NCBI RefSeq assembly: GCF_000970025.1
Contig: NZ_CP009528.1
Location: forward strand, 1,165,168-1,229,167
Length of the DNA: 64,000 nucleotides
Source of the DNA: Methanosarcina barkeri MS
Lineage (GTDB): Archaea; Halobacteriota; Methanosarcinia; Methanosarcinales; Methanosarcinaceae
Direction: 5' to 3'
Every line of letters starts with the position of its first letter. Position 1 is the stretch's first letter. This document shows, in pieces, positions 49,507 to 58,317 of the stretch. The position numbers and the translations under genes were made by a program. Under the pieces are notes generated by a model. The model saw nothing but the letters and a program-made list of their open reading frames with translations. It searched no databases and was not told the origin of the DNA.

Positions 49507-49627
49507 ATGAATCCCAAAAGATGTAAAGGCAATTCCAAAAGATCTTAAATGAATTCCAAAAGATATTAATTGAATTCCAAAAGATCTTAAATGAATTCCA
49601 AAAGATGTAAAGGCAATTCCAAAAAGG
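49468..49627. repeat. 21-nt tandem repeat array
   Basis: Seven and a half copies of a 21-nt unit of the form AATTCCAAAAGATCTTAAATG, alternating with GTAAAGGC-type variants, start at about 49468, inside the last codons of the broken methyltransferase, and reach 49627. The pseudogene's C-terminal residues are thus repeat-derived. The next gene's stop is at 49664. Confidence 0.92.
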
Positions 49628-49663
49628 GTTGAAATAAAAGCTTGATTGAAACAATCAAAAATT

Positions 49664-51547
49664 TCAAACTTTTTTCGCCTTTTTTACCTTCGCATTCTCT
49701 TCACTCAACCCTGCCCATATAACCTTATACTCTAGCTGTTCAAGCACAGGATAGTAAAGGCTGCGGTCAAGCCTGAAACTTTCAAAAACCTTTACTGCGT
49801 CGGCGTAAGTTTCTACTGCTCCCGGTCTTTCAAGTTCTTGATCTATTCTTTCAAGTAGCTGCCTGTGGATTAAATAATTTTCAAGGAGTATGTAATCTTG
49901 ATATTTCTCCAGATCTTCGACTTTTCTGGATTCCCTGAGTTCCTCTAAACCCCTTGATTTTTCGAACTCTCCAGTTCTTTCTGATTCTCTGATTTTTCCT
50001 AACTCTCCGATTTCTTCCAGTTCTCCGGCTTTTGCAAGCCTATCTGCAACTACTTCCTTTAAGGCATCTGGCAAAACTCTTTTTCCGGCTGCGATTTCCT
50101 CAAGATTTACAAGTTCTCCTGAAATTGGAAATTCCATTTCCTCCAGTCTTGACCGGTCTTCTGAAAGCTTTTTTTCCTCGTACTTTCTGAGTATCTGCAT
50201 GACTTTATTTGCCGGGATTTTTTTGTCAAAGAAGATTACTTCCTGCGAAGGGAAATCCTTTTCAGAACACTTGAGTTTTCTATCAATCAGGAGAATCACA
50301 GGTTCCTTTACTTGCTTGAGCTTCTCAATCTTATTTTCCAAATATTCGGGAGTCCAGAAGCCCACTATTTCCAGATATACCCTCATCCCGTCCCTCTGGA
50401 GAGAGAAGTCCGGGACAAAAGCGTATTTTCCGGCTTTAAGAATCGTTGGCTCCCTTTTTATTTTCCAGCTTCCCAAACTGAGGCTCCCAAACATCTGCTC
50501 AAGTGTGCTGTCATAGGCAGCTTCTTCGGCATCGATTTCCTCAATCCTGGCTTCTTTTTCAGCTTCTTCTCCGGCTTTTTTCCCGGTTTCTTCCCCAGCT
50601 TCATATTTTTCTATTTTTTCTTTAATTTGAAGCTCTGGCGAAAGGGTCTCAGGGTACACGGCTGCTTCAGGAGTGATTTTGAAAAACTTTTCCGAGTCAT
50701 CAAGGGTAAAATTCAGGATGCGCTTTCCCTGGTAGCCTTTGTGAAGAATGCCTGCCTTGAGCCTCCAGCCTTTTGACCTCAGCAGCGCAGGAAAGATTTT
50801 TGCAAAGGAATTCCCATAGCGTTCGGATATCCGAAAAAGAGAAGCAGGCCCGTCAAGATGCAGGTGGACAGCTTTTAATTCTTCGAAATTTTCTCTGGTT
50901 TTTCCTTCCTTTTCTTCTTTTTCTCTATTGATTCCTCTATCGATTTTGCCTCTTTCCTCGTCAGCATCTTCAAGGGAATACATAAGCCCTGAACGAAGGA
51001 TTTTCCAGAGGATTTTCTGAAAATCGCCTTTTATCCAGATGTCGAGGTCAACTGCACGGAAAAGCAGGGTCTGGGTAAGGGAAATGTTATACTGTTTTAG
51101 AAGTTCTGCAGGATAAATGGGTACAAAACTTTTGACTATCTGGTTTTCTTCAAGATCCGCCCAGAGTGCCTTTTCAAGTTCCTTTGCCGAAATTGAAAGT
51201 TTTTTTGCAGCTTTTTGCAGCGCCTCTTTTCTCTCGGCAGGAGAAAGTGCCATGCCTTCGCAGGCTTCAAAAACCGTTTCCCTCGCCAGAGAAGGGTCAA
51301 CAGCTGCATCCGTTTCTATAGCGGTGCGCCTTCCAAGCAGCTGGGAAAGTCCCCTGATAAAACGGTAATTCATTTCTTCGTAACCATCAAGTTCAGCCAG
51401 AAGATCCCCATAAGTTTTTCCGATATGCTGCTCGAAAGTTTCTATCAGAAGCCTTGCAAGTTCCAGTTTTTCGGGGTCAAAAGCTGCGTATACAGGCTTT
51501 ATTTTTCCTCCGGAGAGGCGGGTTACAAGAAGATCAGACGTGAGCAG
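49664..51547 (-). CDS. Bax1-like nuclease (DUF790), partner of XPB
   Basis: A 627-residue DUF790 protein, archaeal Bax1, which binds XPB helicase in nucleotide excision repair. The first ATG is 51373, but conserved sequence begins 58 codons upstream (LLTSDLLVTRLSGGKIKPVY) at a CTG (51545-51547). The frame is closed by a TGA 11 codons before it, and no ATG, GTG or TTG lies between. GGAGG at 51556-51560, eight nt before the CTG, supports that start and lies in the helicase coding end. The PDFSLQRDGMRVYLEIVGFW segment is the PD-(D/E)xK-like nuclease core. Confidence 0.85.
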   Translation of the reverse strand: MLTSDLLVTRLSGGKIKPVYAAFDPEKLELARLLIETFEQHIGKTYGDLLAELDGYEEMNYRFIRGLSQLLGRRTAIETDAAVDPSLARETVFEACEGMALSPAERKEALQKAAKKLSISAKELEKALWADLEENQIVKSFVPIYPAELLKQYNISLTQTLLFRAVDLDIWIKGDFQKILWKILRSGLMYSLEDADEERGKIDRGINREKEEKEGKTRENFEELKAVHLHLDGPASLFRISERYGNSFAKIFPALLRSKGWRLKAGILHKGYQGKRILNFTLDDSEKFFKITPEAAVYPETLSPELQIKEKIEKYEAGEETGKKAGEEAEKEARIEEIDAEEAAYDSTLEQMFGSLSLGSWKIKREPTILKAGKYAFVPDFSLQRDGMRVYLEIVGFWTPEYLENKIEKLKQVKEPVILLIDRKLKCSEKDFPSQEVIFFDKKIPANKVMQILRKYEEKKLSEDRSRLEEMEFPISGELVNLEEIAAGKRVLPDALKEVVADRLAKAGELEEIGELGKIRESERTGEFEKSRGLEELRESRKVEDLEKYQDYILLENYLIHRQLLERIDQELERPGAVETYADAVKVFESFRLDRSLYYPVLEQLEYKVIWAGLSEENAKVKKAKKV

Positions 51548-53039
51548 AAGAGCCGCCTCCGAGATTTTTTTCTTTCTTCATCCGGCTTTCCTTTCCAGAT
51601 TCTTTCTTTATCTGGTTTTCTTTTCCTGATTTTGTCTTCATCTGATTTTCTTGCGCTGATCTTCCAGAGCCTTTTCGGTTTGAAACAGCTTCTTCTCTTC
51701 TCCTGGCAGTTCCGGCTTCGGTTGTTTCTTCGGATATAATTTCGTAGAGTATAGCTTCTTTTCCTTCTTTCTTTCTGAGGATCCTTCCCAGGCGCTGGAT
51801 ATATGCTAATTTGCTCCCTGTACCGCTTGCTATAATTCCTATGTTTGCCTCAGGGACATCTATGCCCTCGTCAAGAACCTTTGAAGTAACTACAGCCCTG
51901 TATTTTCCTTCCTTGAACTTCTCGAGGATGGAATTCCTTTCTTTTGCAGGCGTTCTGTAGGTGATTGCAGGGATAAGAAATTCCCTGGAAATTCGGTGGA
52001 CAAGCCGGTTATGTTCCGTAAAAATGAAGATCCTGTCTTCTCGGTGTTTATTCAGGATCTCTTTTAACTTTTCAATTTTAGACTCCGTGTTAAAAGCAAG
52101 TTCTCTTGCTGCGTTTCTTGCAAGAAGGGCTTTTCTGGCTTCAGGGTCTCTCCCGCTTCTCATAACCAGTTTCTGAAAGTCCCTTGGCCCACGAAGAATC
52201 ATCCCGGTTTTCCGAAGATAATCTGTATAAACCGAATGACATTTGTCGTATTCTTTTCTTTCCTCGTCCGTAAGTGCAGCAGCTATCCGTTTTATCCTGT
52301 AAGGGGCAAGGTGGCTGCCTGCAAGTTCTGAGACATGCTTTTCGTAGACTTTTCCCCCTACAAGCCTGTTAAGCTCTGAGTGTAACTCATCTTCCCGTTC
52401 GTAAGTGGCTGTCAGTCCAAGCCTGTAAGGCGCTGCGGAAAATTCGGCAATGCTCCTGTATCCGGCGGCAGGCAGGTGATGAACTTCATCAAAAACAAGG
52501 AGACCGAACCTGTTCCCAAGTGTTTCGGCGTGAATATAAGCAGAGTCGTATGTTGAAACGGTTATCGGAAGAATTTTCTTCTCCCCGCCCCCAAGCTTTC
52601 CGATTTCCATCATAAAAGCTTCTTCAAGCTGTTTTTTCCATTGTTCAAGCAGATCAAGCGTCGGGACAACCACAAGGGCAGGGGTATTACAGCCTGCAAT
52701 TGCGCTGATTCCAACAAGGGTTTTTCCGCTTCCTGTTGGAAGGACAAGCACTCCCCATCTATTATTTTCTCCCCAGGTCACAAGAGCTTCGGCCTGATAA
52801 TCCCTTAATTTAAGTTTCTTTCCAGACGCTTCATAAGCTGCTGCCAGATCAGGACAGGGAAGGAGGTCAAGCACTTCATCTTCAAATAGAATCTTAGAAT
52901 TTTTCAGATAATCTGTTATGTCTCTGTAATAAAGAGCAAGAGCTCTAAAATTTCCGCTTCTTTCATCCCAGACTGCATTGGGAACTCTCACATTACCTTC
53001 TATAAGAAGCGTTCCCTGCTTGAAGCTAATTTTGATCAT
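51534..53039 (-). CDS. XPB-like superfamily 2 helicase
   Basis: A 501-residue helicase. Walker A VLPTGSGKTLVG (residues 99-110), DEVH box (184-187), GLTATYERED with the RED motif of XPB, and motif VI QRLGRILRKK. The tail is low-complexity, rich in Gly/Lys/Glu and Gln. It ends 14 nt inside the bax1 start. The pair Bax1-XPB unwinds and incises DNA at damage. Transcribed in the order xpb-bax1. Confidence 0.92.
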   Translation of the reverse strand: MIKISFKQGTLLIEGNVRVPNAVWDERSGNFRALALYYRDITDYLKNSKILFEDEVLDLLPCPDLAAAYEASGKKLKLRDYQAEALVTWGENNRWGVLVLPTGSGKTLVGISAIAGCNTPALVVVPTLDLLEQWKKQLEEAFMMEIGKLGGGEKKILPITVSTYDSAYIHAETLGNRFGLLVFDEVHHLPAAGYRSIAEFSAAPYRLGLTATYEREDELHSELNRLVGGKVYEKHVSELAGSHLAPYRIKRIAAALTDEERKEYDKCHSVYTDYLRKTGMILRGPRDFQKLVMRSGRDPEARKALLARNAARELAFNTESKIEKLKEILNKHREDRIFIFTEHNRLVHRISREFLIPAITYRTPAKERNSILEKFKEGKYRAVVTSKVLDEGIDVPEANIGIIASGTGSKLAYIQRLGRILRKKEGKEAILYEIISEETTEAGTARRREEAVSNRKGSGRSAQENQMKTKSGKENQIKKESGKESRMKKEKNLGGGSSAHV

Positions 53040-53617
53040 TGTTTATTAAAAGTTTGGACATTATATATAATAATGGAGGTAAGTCTATACATTATTTTCT
53101 AATAGCTGGCTGGCACTTAATCTTGATTTATTAGTTGCATGGAATAACGAAATGAGAAACAGTTGGCAATTGAAACTAAGGTTAAAATGAATTTAACATT
53201 TAACCATTTAACTTTAAGGTGAGAAGTCCCCTTCCTTGGTAATTTATGGCGAAAGCCGGAAAGTGGCAGATGGGGATGTATTCTCTTCAAATTATATGGG
53301 GTAAAAGTAAATTTCATGGTATCTTCTTCAAATTGAGTGAAAATCTCTCACTTTCATACTTGCAGAAAATTTACAAATTTTGCCAGGTCCGAGAAACAAC
53401 CTCAAGTAATGCATTCAACTTAACAACTGTATATCAAAATTGTTGTATATTTTTCGAGTTGGGAAATTCTCCCTTTAATTTGAAGAGGATACCATTTAAC
53501 CTTAAAAGCAAATTTACTAACATTAGATCTAAGTTGGTTTTAAGATCAGTTCACTGTTTTAACTAAATAAATATTTATGTGTAGTTGGAGTAATCCTATC
53601 TATCAGGATGTGACTAC
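53040..53617. other. AT-rich intergenic region
   Basis: About 580 nt without a gene I accept; frames at 53117 and 53246 lack a ribosome binding site and known motif. A short repeated TTCTTCAAATT-type phrase occurs around 53281 and 53320. Promoters for both neighbours should lie here. Confidence 0.3.
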
Positions 53618-54004
53618 ATGGATAAATTCATCAAAGATAAAATAAATCAGAGCATAAACGATAGAGTGCAGCATCATTCTCGATTTTTAGAGAATTGTAA
53701 TACTTATAATTCTTTTCTTAAATTAGAAACGAAAGCATTTGAAGCTGGTTGCCTTTCACGGAAACATAAGGAACTAATGGCTCTATCTATTTCCATTGTT
53801 ACTAAATGTGAGCCCTGTATTGAATGGCATGTTCAACAGGCTTGCTTAGCAGGTGCATCAGATAAAGAGATATATGAGACTATTGATGTGGCCATCGAAA
53901 TGGGAGGTGGACCCGCTGCCGCTTACTCACGATTTGCATTGAATGCATTGGATTTTCACAAAGAAGAAAGTTCGGATAATAAGAAATCCGGTAAACAAGC
54001 CTGA
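53618..54004 (+). CDS. Carboxymuconolactone decarboxylase (AhpD)-family protein
   Basis: A 128-residue CMD-fold protein. The redox CxxC with its His is KCEPCIEWHVQQACLAGASD, followed by EIYETIDVAIEMGGGP. The family includes AhpD-like alkyl hydroperoxidases. It is the second CMD protein in the window (other at 20454), not close in sequence. Transcribed alone. Confidence 0.85.
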   Translation: MDKFIKDKINQSINDRVQHHSRFLENCNTYNSFLKLETKAFEAGCLSRKHKELMALSISIVTKCEPCIEWHVQQACLAGASDKEIYETIDVAIEMGGGPAAAYSRFALNALDFHKEESSDNKKSGKQA

Positions 54005-54149
54005 AGAAGGAAAAAGATAGACGAGAAAGATACTTTCACTTGATGCAAATACCTGATTGCTTTTTTCCTTTTGTTCAGGTTATTTATAGTTTTATTCCAA
54101 TATAAACACTAAAAAATTTATCTTTATCGTCAAGTGGGGGCGTAATAAA

Positions 54150-54338
54150 TTGATACATCTATGGGAGTATGATTCTCGCAAGCTTAACGGCTTAAACTTG
54201 CCGCAGATGATGAGCGAACTTGAAAGGATAGGAAATGAAGGCTGGGAACTGGTTCTGATAAGAAACGATATCAATGAAGAAGGCAGGGTAACTGCCATTT
54301 TCAAGCGGAAAAAAGAGAGTGAGACTATAGCTTTATAA
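54150..54338 (+). CDS. Small DUF4177-like protein
   Basis: A 62-residue protein. The pattern LNLPQMMSELERIGNEGWEL, then VLIRNDINEEGRVTAIFKRK, resembles the DUF4177 fold. Start is TTG 54150, preceded by AAGTGGGGGCG. Function unknown. Confidence 0.55.
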   Translation: MIHLWEYDSRKLNGLNLPQMMSELERIGNEGWELVLIRNDINEEGRVTAIFKRKKESETIAL

Positions 54339-54589
54339 CTCTATTTTTCATTTTTTTATCTTTTACTAATTTATTGATAGGCTTAAACCCTATTTCGGGT
54401 AAATTAAAGCAATTATCTTATCGGGTTTTTCAGAATTTTTTCAGTCTACCAGTTTTGTAACCAGTTTTGTAAAAATTAGTTTTATATTTTTACCGCATAT
54501 TTGGAAAAATAAACACAAGTGAATTCTAACTTCAGCATAGATTTTCTGCCAGGTTTGAAACCCTTAACAGTTTTATTTAGAAAAGAGCT

Positions 54590-54780
54590 GCGTTCCCACC
54601 TGAAAAATTCTGGAAGTTCCGAACGGCACTTATTAGGTCTTGTTCAGGAAGAGGTTTAGTATTGGACTCACGGGTTGCGAGCTTCTTATCTCTTCACTTT
54701 TAGAGTAGATTTTTCGGAGTAGGCGTTGAAGTATTTCTTGTGGAATAGGTCTTGCTATGTGGTCTTGTAGATGAGAACGC
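54590..54780 (-). ncRNA. Candidate structured RNA, copy A
   Basis: A 191-nt segment read on the minus strand from 54780. It opens with GCGTTCTCATC and closes with GGTGGGAACGC, which pair over 11 positions with two G-T wobbles. Copy B pairs perfectly. A TATA box (minus, 54803-54810) lies about 26 nt upstream of 54780, as for archaeal start sites. Internal conserved blocks are CCTACTCCGAAAAA, CTCGCAACCCG, AAACCTCTTCC and CCGTTCGGAACTTCC. A T-run (CTCTTTTC) follows. No reading frame is shared. I do not recognise a known RNA family. Confidence 0.6.
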
Positions 54781-54802
54781 AAGTTATACTATGCTCTCAC
54801 TC

Positions 54803-54810
54803 TATATAAT
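54803..54810 (-). promoter_or_regulatory. TATA box of candidate RNA A
   Basis: Plus-strand TATATAAT (minus ATTATATA), centred about 26 nt upstream of the inferred start at 54780. The identical box is at the same distance in copy B, and the surrounding TTATACTATGC is shared, which is the main reason to think of RNA genes. Confidence 0.55.
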
Positions 54811-55020
54811 ATTTTTAATAAATAATATTATTTTAACTCTATTTTGTTGGTATACGTATCTAATTTTTCTTTACTGGTTTAACCTTATAGCATTAAGCTA
54901 CAGTACCTGATGTAACTGAATGTAAATACTAAAAATGATTGCCTGTAAGGTAACAAGAAAAAGGTCAACTCGTTCTAAAAGGATGATTTACCTGAGATCC
55001 GGTAGCAGATAATCTTTCTT

Positions 55021-55125
55021 TAAGAGAACTGAGTTTAAGAGAACTGAGTTTAAGAAAACTGAATTTAAGAGAATTGAGTTTAAGAGAATTGAGTTTAAAA
55101 GAATTGAATTTAAGAGAATAGAGTT
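55021..55125. repeat. 15-nt tandem repeat array
   Basis: Seven copies of the 15-nt unit TAAGAGAACTGAGTT with minor variants (TAAGAAAACTGAATT, TAAAAGAATTGAATT), starting at 55021 and every 15 nt. It lies between the two RNA candidates. Confidence 0.95.
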
Positions 55126-55460
55126 TTAGTCAATTATTAAGTTGACTAACTGATCTTAACTAAAGAAAAAACCGCAGAAAGCAGGAGATCATGGAAAAAC
55201 TCTGTACTAAAGAGACCACGGAAAAACTCTGTACTAAAAACGTTTCTGGGGTTTTCGCTCAAGTCTTTTTTTAAAAAGCTTGCGGAAAAGCAGTTTTTTG
55301 AAAAGGCTTAAAGAACTCGGGTGGATAATGGTGTCGAATCAATAGCAAATTCAGATATAATCGATTGTAATTATTCAAAGTTATTAAATTTTTGAGGATT
55401 GATATGATACTAAGGATATGAAATTCGTAAAGTTCCTAAACACTTTTTTAAAATGAGGTG

Positions 55461-55648
55461 GCGTTCTCATCCGAAAAACCTGGGAGTTCCGAACGGTATT
55501 CAAGAGACTCACTTTATTATAGTTGGGGAAGAGGTTTGAGGTACTTGACTTATGCGTTGCGAGTTTCTCTTTCTATATCCCTTTATTATAGAGTAATTTT
55601 CTGGAGTAGGTGCTCTTTGCTAGTGGGGTGTTAAAGGGATGAGAACGC
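55461..55648 (-). ncRNA. Candidate structured RNA, copy B
   Basis: A 188-nt segment, homologous to copy A, read from 55648. Ends GCGTTCTCATC and GATGAGAACGC form a perfect 11-bp helix. Shared blocks are CCTACTCCAGAAAA, CTCGCAACGC, AAACCTCTTCC and CCGTTCGGAACTCCC; similarity extends 60 nt upstream past the promoter box. A TATA box (minus, 55671-55678) is about 26 nt upstream. ACCTCATTTT after the helix gives a short T-run. The copies are roughly 70 percent identical with many loop differences. Confidence 0.6.
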
Positions 55649-55670
55649 AATTTATACTATGCAGTTATTA

Positions 55671-55678
55671 TATATAAT
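55671..55678 (-). promoter_or_regulatory. TATA box of candidate RNA B
   Basis: Plus-strand TATATAAT (minus ATTATATA), centred about 26 nt upstream of the inferred start at 55648; same sequence and spacing as in copy A. Confidence 0.55.
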
Positions 55679-55998
55679 ATTTTTAACAGTTAATCTTATT
55701 TTATTTCTCTTTTTTTGTGTATCTTTCTAACATAAGTTCATTAAACGAATGCTTATTTCATTAATTTAATAGTCATATAACCGCGTAAATTACGCGAGGA
55801 AACATCTCAAAATGTTGAGAATGATGAGGGGGATATCGTTCCAAAATGAAAAAATTCCGGAATAAGAAAATTCAGTAAAAGTAATTGCATATGAAATTGG
55901 CCTTTAGTTGTAGGTAAAATCGGCTTGAAGTTGCAGGTGAAATCAGCCTGAAGTGCAACTTACCTCATACGGATGTTATTATTGGAACTCCTCTTTTT

Positions 55999-56290
55999 TC
56001 AAGATGAGAGCTTTTCAAAATACTGCTTTATCAACGGTTCATATTCTTCAAACAGGTCTTCGATATAGGTCTGGCTGTACCTGAATCCTTTTTTAGAGCC
56101 GTTTGTATAAAAAGTGATTATAACCGCTCCCACAGCCATTAAAATAATATTGAACCTGTAGGTCAATGTAGTTCTGAGTTTTAAAAAATGTCTCCATTCC
56201 GGGAAGAAAATAAGCAAACTCGTAGGCATCGAATAAAATCATGAGCAGGAAAAGAAAGGCAAATCTCTCAGCTATTATTAAGAGCCGCAA
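55999..56290 (-). pseudogene. Small membrane protein, probably frameshifted
   Basis: Two overlapping frames read as one protein: RLLIIAERFAFLFLLMILFD and DAYEFAYFLPGMETFFKTQ from 56290, then after a shift IILMAVGAVIITFYTNGSKK and EDLFEEYEPLIKQYFEKLSS ending at 55999. Together they give two membrane helices and an acidic tail. A 1-nt shift near 56150 separates them. It may be a decayed gene or a sequence error; family unknown. Confidence 0.4.
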
Positions 56291-56842
56291 AAGCCCTTAA
56301 TAGTGCTTCAAATAAGTTTTATATTTTACCAGCACGAGCTCAAAAAACATGTAAATCCTTCCCATTATTGGGCTTTCACGCTAACTATATTGTAAATGTT
56401 ACTAAAATACTATTCCAATAATTTTTGAAATTTGGAAAGTGGGAAGAATCCGAAAGGTGTAAAGAATCCGAAAAACGTGATAGTTCGCAGGAGAAACCCA
56501 GATTTCCGGAATAAAAACAGTAAGCAATTCGGTATAGTTTGATTTTACTCAAATAAGATGAATGCACTTGTTTTTTCGGAATTGATCAAAGATTCGCTAC
56601 TAAAATTAAGTTGGAATTCACTCAAAATTTAACTTATGTGTCGCATGCTCTTTTATAAGGTATTAAACTTTCATAGAGTTTTTAATCTGCGAAATAATTT
56701 CAGGATACAATAAATCAAAAGACTGATCTATTATTCAACACAATAATAAAGTTTAAATTGTTTGGATGCAGATTTTATAAGCATTAGTACTTCATATATT
56801 GTCCCTTAAATTACATTTTATCTTGCGATTAGGAAGTTCATA
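56291..56842. other. AT-rich intergenic region with a dispersed block
   Basis: About 550 nt without a gene. GAATCCGAAA-type words recur at 56445-56475. The only larger structure is block copy 2 (56631-56711), listed separately. Confidence 0.35.
56631..56711 (+). repeat. Dispersed 80-bp block, copy 2
   Basis: AACTTATGTGTCGCATGCTC, a TATTAAACTTTCATAG core, GTTTTTAATCTGCGAAAT, then AATTTCAGGATACAATA. It matches copies at 36845 (minus) and 58318. It ends 131 nt before the start of the membrane protein gene. Confidence 0.8.
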
Positions 56843-58060
56843 ATGCAATCAGCCGGTTTCTACATTTTCATTCTAGTTCATTCTTCAATTGCCGCTACTA
56901 TGTATTATAAGCTTGAGGTAAAAAGTTCATTTGATGAATTGAATCAAATATTTGCACGTAACAAATCTAATGAATACAAAAAATTAAATTACTTGCTTCA
57001 AAACCTAAGTAAAAAAACAAATGTCGAATTTGCAATTTATAATTCAAAATTTGGAAGAAAGTTATCTATTATTTCATTTATGGTGGCTAGTACTTTTTTA
57101 TTTGCTTTAGCTGCATATGGAAACATTATCCTTTTATTAATAGGATTTATTTTATTCTTACCTGAAATTTACATATATTCAAAAAAAGCTACTACTTTTT
57201 TGAAACAAAGTCCTATTCATAATTTGGTTGTTAAAAAGTGGATAAACTTAACAACTAGCTTTATGTCTGATTTTTTATTTAATCTTGCGAGTAAGTATCT
57301 CAAGTTTTTATCTTATAACTTCGTCATTCTTATTTTGATATTCCTTTTCTGGTTTTTTTTGCAGAAAATTTTTCTGTCAGAAAATGGATTAAACTTTGAT
57401 AGTTTCTTGTCAGGTACAGCTAAAAATATGATTAATACAACGATTAATACAACAGTACTTTATGATGATAAACCGCTAGATGTAATATCTGGGAATAAGT
57501 TATCGTTTTCTGGAATTTTATTTACTCTAAGTATCGGTGGGGCAATTATTTTTTCATTAGTTGATAATTACAATGAACAAAAGGAAACAATTAATCAAAA
57601 CGTTTTTGAAATTAAAAAACATTACCAAAAATGGTTTCAATCTAAAAAAAATAGTCTTAATTTTGATCTCAGTAAATACGACGAATTTAACTCTGCTGTT
57701 AGTTATCTTCGAGATGAATTTAATACCTATGTGCAACTAAAGAACAATGTTTTAATATATCGTTTAACTAAAGGCTTAATGGTTATCATTTATTCAATGG
57801 GAATTTTTGTAATAATAGGGTCAGATTGGATAATTAGTCTTATTTTTAAACTATTTCCTATTGTTTCAACTATTTTTATTTTTTTGATTTTTTACCTTTT
57901 TTATTGCTTTAAAAACTCTACTTTTTACTCTATAGGAAAGACAAATATTTCTTCAGAAAGAAATCACACTATTTATGAATTTATAGATACCTCACAAGGC
58001 AATTACGGTGAAACAATTATTGATAAAAGAAATTACATGGTTGAGCCGATACATAAATAA
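56843..58060 (+). CDS. Unknown AT-rich membrane protein
   Basis: A 405-residue protein with roughly six membrane segments (about residues 72-110, 155-185, 215-240, 312-365) and a charged middle that could be cytosolic (ENQ... EIKKHYQKWFQ). I do not recognise the family. Base composition (rich in A/T, Ile, Lys, Asn, Phe) differs sharply from the housekeeping genes, suggesting transfer. It precedes the HNH and SIR2-like genes in the same orientation, each with its own promoter region. Confidence 0.7.
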   Translation: MQSAGFYIFILVHSSIAATMYYKLEVKSSFDELNQIFARNKSNEYKKLNYLLQNLSKKTNVEFAIYNSKFGRKLSIISFMVASTFLFALAAYGNIILLLIGFILFLPEIYIYSKKATTFLKQSPIHNLVVKKWINLTTSFMSDFLFNLASKYLKFLSYNFVILILIFLFWFFLQKIFLSENGLNFDSFLSGTAKNMINTTINTTVLYDDKPLDVISGNKLSFSGILFTLSIGGAIIFSLVDNYNEQKETINQNVFEIKKHYQKWFQSKKNSLNFDLSKYDEFNSAVSYLRDEFNTYVQLKNNVLIYRLTKGLMVIIYSMGIFVIIGSDWIISLIFKLFPIVSTIFIFLIFYLFYCFKNSTFYSIGKTNISSERNHTIYEFIDTSQGNYGETIIDKRNYMVEPIHK

Positions 58061-58064
58061 TCTT

Positions 58065-58100
58065 GGATCTTCGCTATTTCATATGAGTAACTCAAATTTT
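58065..58100 (+). repeat. Degenerate end of an ISL3-like element
   Basis: GGATCTTCGCTATTTCATAT, then GAGTAAC, resembles the left end of the MITE at 58129 (GGCTCTTCGCTGTTACGTAT, then GGGTTG) in the same direction. It is probably the scar of an older or partial element. Confidence 0.45.
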
Positions 58101-58128
58101 AGTTTTCCTAATTTTAGATAGATAATAA

Positions 58129-58307
58129 GGCTCTTCGCTGTTACGTATGGGTTGAAAATAATTGATTAGTTAGAAAGTATTCAGGCCAAATAGGAAAATA
58201 TCAAGTCTGAATGTAATTTTCAGCAACAACTGTTTTTATATTTAATATATTCAACTCAAAAATTTAGGAATGAAATATAAGTTACCCACTAGAAACAGCG
58301 AAGAGCC
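58129..58307. mobile_element. 179-bp MITE-like element with ISL3-type ends
   Basis: Left end GGCTCTTCGCTGTTACGTAT and right end, inverted, GGCTCTTCGCTGTTTCTAGT form terminal repeats of about 26 bp. ISL3-family elements commonly begin GGCTCTTCG. No coding capacity inside and no intact 8-bp duplication outside. It could also form a long hairpin RNA. Confidence 0.65.
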
Positions 58308-58317
58308 TTAAGCACTT

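Larger units (their letters stand above)
54339..55998. other. Large non-coding region with two candidate RNA genes
   Basis: A 1.66-kb region with no credible protein gene. It holds two homologous candidate RNA genes, a 15-nt repeat array between them (55021-55125), and a doublet of GGAAAAACTCTGTACTAAA (about 55193 and 55218). It is the longest gene-free stretch of the window. Confidence 0.6.

Noticed and set aside
53246-53566. 106-codon frame before the CMD gene
   Set aside because: No start context and Phe/Asn-rich composition typical of AT-rich intergenic DNA.
54590-54780. MITE with 11-bp terminal repeats
   Set aside because: Similarity between the two copies runs past the ends through the TATA box at the same distance, which suits a duplicated transcription unit better; still an alternative until expression is tested.
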